Assembly (NCBI GenBank): GCA_037042915.1
Contig: CM073193.1
Coordinates: 682,001 to 746,000, forward strand
From: Auricularia sp. M13
Lineage: Eukaryota > Basidiomycota > Agaricomycetes > Auriculariales > Auriculariaceae
Direction of reading: 5' to 3'
DNA: 64,000 bases
Positions 59,690 to 64,000 of this stretch are shown one piece after another (position 1 is the stretch's first letter; each line of letters begins with the position of its first letter). A program made the position numbers and the translations under genes. Below the pieces are notes generated by a model. It saw only the letters and a program-made list of their open reading frames with translations. It was not told the DNA's origin and ran no database searches.

Positions 59690-60360
59690 TGCGATTACCC
59701 CGTTGAACGCAGCGGGAGCGCCTGCACGTCGACCACGACGAGGTGTTCGGGAACGACGAGACAGGGCACACGCCAAAAGAGCTTGCCGAGCACGCCGAAA
59801 TTGCGTCGACTCGCTCCTCGTTCGTTTGCGCTATGGGGTGCGGAATGTCTTGCCTTTAGTTGCGGTATCTAACATTGCGCTCTGCGGAATTTACGTGCAA
59901 CAATTCGAACGGTATCATCGCCGCGCGGTCCGGTTCCAGCCTGGGACCGTCGGCAAACATCCGCCGCGCAGAATATAGGTCCATTTCCTCCAGTCGCTTC
60001 AGCGCCCGCGACAGACGGCTTGGGGTAACCTGAACGCCACGTCACCCTTTGCTAATTTGCGACCTTGGACACCGAGGACAACAGCGACGACGACGACCTC
60101 GGCTTCAGAGAAGCGGCTATCGCGCTGCTGGAAAATCGGACGTACGCTTGGACGTCGAAAACTGCGTGGCTGCGCTTCAAGGACCTCGATCACGCCCTGC
60201 GCTCGCCCAGCACCATCTTCGTTCTCCAAACGGCTGTAGGCGCCTGTTATTCCCACCGCTGACGAAGCTGTTCTTCATCTATAGCGCCCTGATGTCCTCG
60301 CGCTCATCGTCAGCATGGGGCCGACATTAGGTTCGTCTGATGCGCACTGTTGTTGAGGAT
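59690..60360 (+). pseudogene. Transporter 3' fragment, block C
   Basis: Third transporter fragment, beginning inside the exon that starts at 37,029 (ITPLNAAGAP, equal to block B at about 50,073). It includes AHAKRACR/HTPKELAEHAE readings, IYVQQFERYHRRAVRFQPGT and the same KHPPRRI-TAG stop as block B, then a more diverged DNSDDDDLGFREAAIALLEN segment. It ends in the intron before the dehydrogenase, like block B. Confidence 0.8.
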
Positions 60361-60454
60361 CTCTATTCATCGATACTTATATACAGGACAGTCTCTTGCC
60401 ACATGCGCTTTTCGAATCGTATGTCCGTACTCTGTCAACATTCTGGACAACAGC

Positions 60455-61328
60455 GTCTACTTGTCCGAAGGCACTCGTATCCTTCCCCAGCAGGACGTCG
60501 AGTCCAGCGCCGGCGATGTGGTCATCGCGTAGAACGGCCTCAAGATCATCAAAGCTGATAATGGCGCCGCGGCCAGTGTTTACGATGACGCCGCCAGGAG
60601 GCATGAGGCGGACCAGGCGCTCGTTGATGCGATTCTGCGGCTGGCGTGTGGATGGACACCGTATGGCTCGGCGCAAGAGCGACTCGACTCTGGGCGCGCG
60701 GGCCAGGGCGGGCTCGACGCCGTTCTCGAGGTAGGGGTCGAGGAAGAGGATGCGCCATCCGAAGGCACGTGCGCGCAGCGCGACGGCGGTGCCGATGCGG
60801 CCGAGACCGAGGCTGCCGAACGTCTGCGGCGTGGGCGGCGGCGGCGGGTCCGCGAGAATGAGCTCGGCGGGCGGCGCCGCTGCAGGTCGTGGTGCAGCAG
60901 GATGCCGCGTCTGAGCGCGAGCGCGAGCGCTACCGCGTGATCGGCGACTTCGGTCGTGCCATAATCTCGCGATCTCTGTCAGCGTCCGCGTTCGTTGGAG
61001 ATGCGGCGCCCGTTGCTCATCGGGGATGTTGCAGACTTTGACGCCCCGCGCCGCGAGCTCGTCGCGGGCGAGACGGTCATACCCAACGCCCATCCGCACT
61101 ACGACCTTTAATTTCGGGAAGAGCGCGATGTCCTCTGGCTTGAGAAAGCGACGGAAGATGAAGAGGCCCTCGGTGCGCTGCCTGATATCCTCCGGGGCCG
61201 TCGAAGTCGGCGCATCCAGCCCAATGCGCGCAGAAACGTACGTGTATGCGGTTGGCAAAGACCGTGTCTTCGAGAACGCTCTCCGTGTACATTCCCTCAA
61301 GCTCGAGCACAACTGGTGAGACAGACAT
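60455..61328 (-). pseudogene. 2-hydroxyacid dehydrogenase copy, block C, broken
   Basis: Third dehydrogenase copy, start ATG at 61,328. Exon 1 has a 2-nt deletion at TVFAN|GYTYVSAR (gccaaccgcatacacg against gccaacaccgggtacacatacg in the intact gene), so the start is out of frame with the rest. GLGRIG and NTGRGAII remain. It shares the 11-nt deletion and the chimeric C-terminal junction of block B, and so lacks the catalytic His motif. An additional 1-nt loss just upstream (cgccgagcc against cgccagagcc) restores frame, giving RRAIRCPSTRQPQNRINERL. Confidence 0.85.
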
Positions 61329-61923
61329 GGTGGAAGCGACGACGAGAGGTATGTTGCGGCTTTTCGGGCCATAGAAGGCTAATAGGAGGTTGACTGCCGT
61401 CGCTGGATTGCCGTCACGGTTTTCCCCTCTGCACCTTCCTTTTCGTATCCTATACTGTCGTATCCTCGTGCATATATCTACCTCCGCCCTCTACATCGCG
61501 ATCTTTCTGTAACGAGAAGTCTTGCGCCCGCCTCGCCGCGATCTATACGCGCGACATGAGTCGAAAACGCGACTCGCATCTGCTACTCCAAACTTTTATG
61601 AGCGCTGTGGCTCTCCCAATATTCCATGCATCGCGCCTCGCGACCGTGCGCTACTGTCTCGGCTGTGTGGGGTTCGCCACTGACTACGTCCAGCCTGCTC
61701 GTTGCGTGTTGACTTGATAGGATGCTTCCAATCCCGACAACAGCAAATGTATTCTGCGCTCTGCCTGTTGCGACCTGCGTCGGTTACGGTCGCACATTGA
61801 AAGACCAGTATCTCTTCGTGACCACATGTCAGGAATTCTCAGTTTACGAGTTACGAACTACGACGACGGGAAGAGTTTCGACAATGAGAGCATCTGCATA
61901 GACAACGAAGAGCATAGAACTTG
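61329..61923. repeat. End of block C: copied intergenic DNA
   Basis: Copy of 40,805-41,380 up to cgaagagcatagaacttg at about 61,923. The next bases (gacggctctttcccgg) are unrelated to block A or B. The break falls roughly 20 bp before the point where the receptor's stop codon would lie, so block C carries no receptor sequence. Confidence 0.85.
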
Positions 61924-62258
61924 GACGGCTCTTTCCCGGACCACCATGTCCGTAAGCTATACCAAGCTAAGAGCATACCAAACGTCAAAAAGAGCAATGG
62001 AAATAAAAATCTATGCTCTGAACACTCAATTCCTTCGAATGTGGAAGAGTACTGAGTACTTTGAGACTCCTGCGACCCCTTACGCAAGGCGCGACGCGCG
62101 CGACGAAAATCATGCAGCAGTCTAGGACTGAACGATCCCAGCGTGTATTCAAGTCGACAGGCGTGCAGGCCAGCAGCACGGAGGTACAGATGGACGAAAT
62201 GGGCAGTAGTGAAGCAGCGCGCGCGAATGGGAGATGGGACATGCGTGAACGGATAAGG

Positions 62259-62801
62259 TCAAGAAAAACACGGATCGGGTCGCATCGCACGCGCATTCCA
62301 GGACCTGAAGTGCTTCAGAATCGAGCCACATGAGCCCGAAAGTCGAGAGTACGCACGATGGTAAGATCTAAAGATCAGAAGGGCTGGCGGAGGGGCCGGA
62401 TCCAGATCCGCCCTCGCGCCCAACACCGCCGAAATGAGAAAAACCATGATGAGGGCACCGGAAAGTGAGCGTGCAGCGACAAGTGGGACGAATCCCGTGA
62501 TCAGGACAATTATCCGCGGTGTGGATGGTGCGAGAGTTGTCGTCCGTCTGAGAAAATGTAAGAGGAGCAAAGAAAAACGCCGGGGACTCACATCGGTTAT
62601 GCACAGGATGCAAGCGCAGGAAACCTGCTCTTCCCACGTAGCGCCGCGGCACGCGGGGTTGAGGCAGAGGTGCAGCCTGGCCGGCCGGAACCAACTCCAC
62701 ATCGTACACTGACTGCATTTAGCTGAGCAGCGGCGACGATGCGAGATAGAAGGACGCACGCGGCAGCTAAACACGGTCCAAATGCGTGTCGGACGGCACA
62801 T
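62259..62801 (-). CDS. Candidate gene of unknown function below a TATA box
   Basis: An ATG at 62,801 (MCRPTRIWTVFSC) opens a 180-codon frame. It lies 63 bp downstream of a TATATAAG element. A possible intron begins gtgagtcccc near 62,595 and ends ttttctcag near 62,552; spliced, the product would end with a Cys/His-containing segment, CPDHGIRPTCRCTLTFRC. Unspliced, it would contain a hydrophobic segment (GALIMVFLISAVLGA). The family is unknown, and it may not be a gene. Confidence 0.2.
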   Translation of the reverse strand: MCRPTRIWTVFSCRVRPSISHRRRCSAKCSQCTMWSWFRPARLHLCLNPACRGATWEEQVSCACILCITDVSPRRFSLLLLHFLRRTTTLAPSTPRIIVLITGFVPLVAARSLSGALIMVFLISAVLGARADLDPAPPPALLIFRSYHRAYSRLSGSCGSILKHFRSWNARAMRPDPCFS

Positions 62802-62863
62802 TCGAGCAAGCGATGAGATGAGGGCAGCGAAGAGGATGTGGAAAGCTCGAGCAAGGAGAGGGC

Positions 62864-62871
62864 CTTATATA
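62864..62871 (-). promoter_or_regulatory. TATA box, minus strand
   Basis: Reads TATATAAG on the minus strand in otherwise mixed sequence, followed about 30 nt later by a pyrimidine-rich stretch and at 62,801 by an ATG. It is a good match for a core promoter, but the gene below it is uncertain. Confidence 0.4.
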
Positions 62872-64000
62872 CACCTCCCAAGCCATCCCAAAGCCAATCG
62901 CAGTAGTGCACGTCCTGCGTACGCAATGTCAGCGTCTCAGAGTACGCGTGTGGCATGGAGACCTCACGAGGGTCTCTGGAACTCAGTCCGCACCAGCACA
63001 AGGGTAAGGTAAATGAGGAAGGATGTCGAAACCGAGGGACGATGTAGATCTCCCCAACGACACGAGGCCCGAGACACAGCTGTCGAGGAGCCCATGCGGC
63101 CAGCCTGCGAGGCAGGACCGCTACCAGAAGTCAAGAAGGTGCGAAACATGTCAGTCCTCAATAGCAGCGCCGAAATCGAGTGCTGGAAAGACTTCGACGG
63201 CGTGTGGCATGCGCAATCGCGCTACGGGCACATCAGCGTGTTCAGCCAGGCTCAGATCGAATTGCCGCCAGCATAAGGCGGTGTCCGCGCGCCATTTGGA
63301 AGGCATCTGACGCGCAGGCCCAGCCAGCTCAGTAAGGGACGTCAATCGAGGGCATACCGAGCTGCTGCATTCCATCAGGCCCATCTCCCCCGCCGGGAAC
63401 GAGGTCACTACGGCGGGAATGCGCGCGTTCGATCTACCGCGGCCAGTATTGATGACATAGTGTCCCGCCGCGCTAGGAGGAGGAATAAAAGAATCCGAGA
63501 ACAGTCGAACACGCACCTTCGATTGTGCGCCCAAGACAGCCGTGAGGAAGCATACACACGACCTCTGGACTGCAAATCATGACAGGATCTGCATCGCCCC
63601 TCAGCACACTCGCGGACGGGTAGAAACACGTACAGTATTGGTCCAAACACTACTCCTTGACCGCATGTAAATGCTGTCAGACGTACCGGAACGAGCACGC
63701 TCTCCGTCGCAGAAAGTGCAACAGTCTCTTGGAAAGAAAGACGGTTAATATTCAGAGACGAGAGCTCTCTAAGTCACATGATGCCAGGAGCCCTGCGATG
63801 TAGATTAGCCCGTGAGCAGAGTACAAGCATACGAGCGCCCGAAGCGCTTCTGACCGGTAAACGGACCTGTCAGGTGTCGACCTGTCTGAACGCGCTTCCC
63901 CGCGCAGTCTCGACGTCGATTTTCAAGCGCCGACGCACCCCGGACAATGCGATAGAAGAGAACTCCAGGCGTAGGGCACGATGCTGTACGGAATGAACTA

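Larger units (their letters stand above)
61924..64000. other. Right-end region, no gene recognised
   Basis: I cannot name a gene here. A minus-strand frame at 63,151-63,534 (containing INTGRGRSNARIPAVVTSF) has natural composition but no recognised family. A minus-strand core promoter is listed separately with a candidate gene at 62,259-62,801. No copies of the 10-kb unit or of the receptor block are present. Confidence 0.4.

Noticed and set aside
63408-63698. Possible exon at the right end of the window
   Set aside because: Composition is plausible but no homology, start, or splice partner could be found.

Overview
The window is fungal nuclear DNA. Genes are cut by many 45-65 nt GT-AG introns, GC content is high, and the recognisable proteins are typical of mushroom-forming basidiomycetes: Exo84 with its mid-protein PH-like domain, a U1-C snRNP protein, an ARAE_2/DUF2421 membrane transporter and NACHT-ankyrin STAND receptors. 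I infer Agaricomycetes, possibly a polypore; the sequence does not fix the species. All splicing was done by eye from splice sites, reading frame and comparison between copies. There are no bacterial features, rRNA genes, CRISPR arrays or recognisable transposases.

Positions 1-28,943 are a head-to-tail array of a unit of about 10.02 kb, with at least three copies; the first is cut by the window edge and the array continues to the left. Each unit contains, left to right, nested ~490-bp subrepeats, a long stretch without a recognisable gene, an intron-rich plus-strand locus with a TATA box that I cannot identify, a perfect 17-bp-arm hairpin, and a minus-strand exo84 gene. Exo84 has its start, five intact exons and most of a sixth, but loses homology before the C-terminal ~100 residues in every copy. 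The array ends at the exo84 start codon of copy 3, where unique upstream DNA begins.

Positions 29-40.9 kb are mostly single-copy: a broken AAA-ATPase-like gene (minus), a small single-pass membrane protein (plus), the U1-C snRNP gene (plus), an ARAE_2/DUF2421 transporter (plus, one apparent frameshift) and a D-2-hydroxyacid dehydrogenase of the CtBP/SerA superfamily (minus).

Positions 37-62 kb are a second segmental duplication, older and more diverged. The ancestral block was transporter 3' part, dehydrogenase, NACHT-ankyrin receptor, lipoate-protein ligase, amidase. Block A (37.0-49.86 kb) and block B (49.86-59.69 kb) each carry one complete 12-exon NACHT-ankyrin gene (1,406 and 1,089 residues). 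Block C (59.69-61.92 kb) stops just short of the receptor. Ligase and amidase are decayed in both blocks and the extra transporter and dehydrogenase copies are broken, while both receptors keep every frame, splice site and nucleotide-binding motif. They differ by exactly nine ankyrin repeats, or three 3-repeat modules, and show a mosaic of near-identical and strongly diverged segments. This resembles fungal NLR-like (STAND) receptors of non-self recognition and is the most interesting system in the window. Positions 61.92-64 kb hold no gene I can name.
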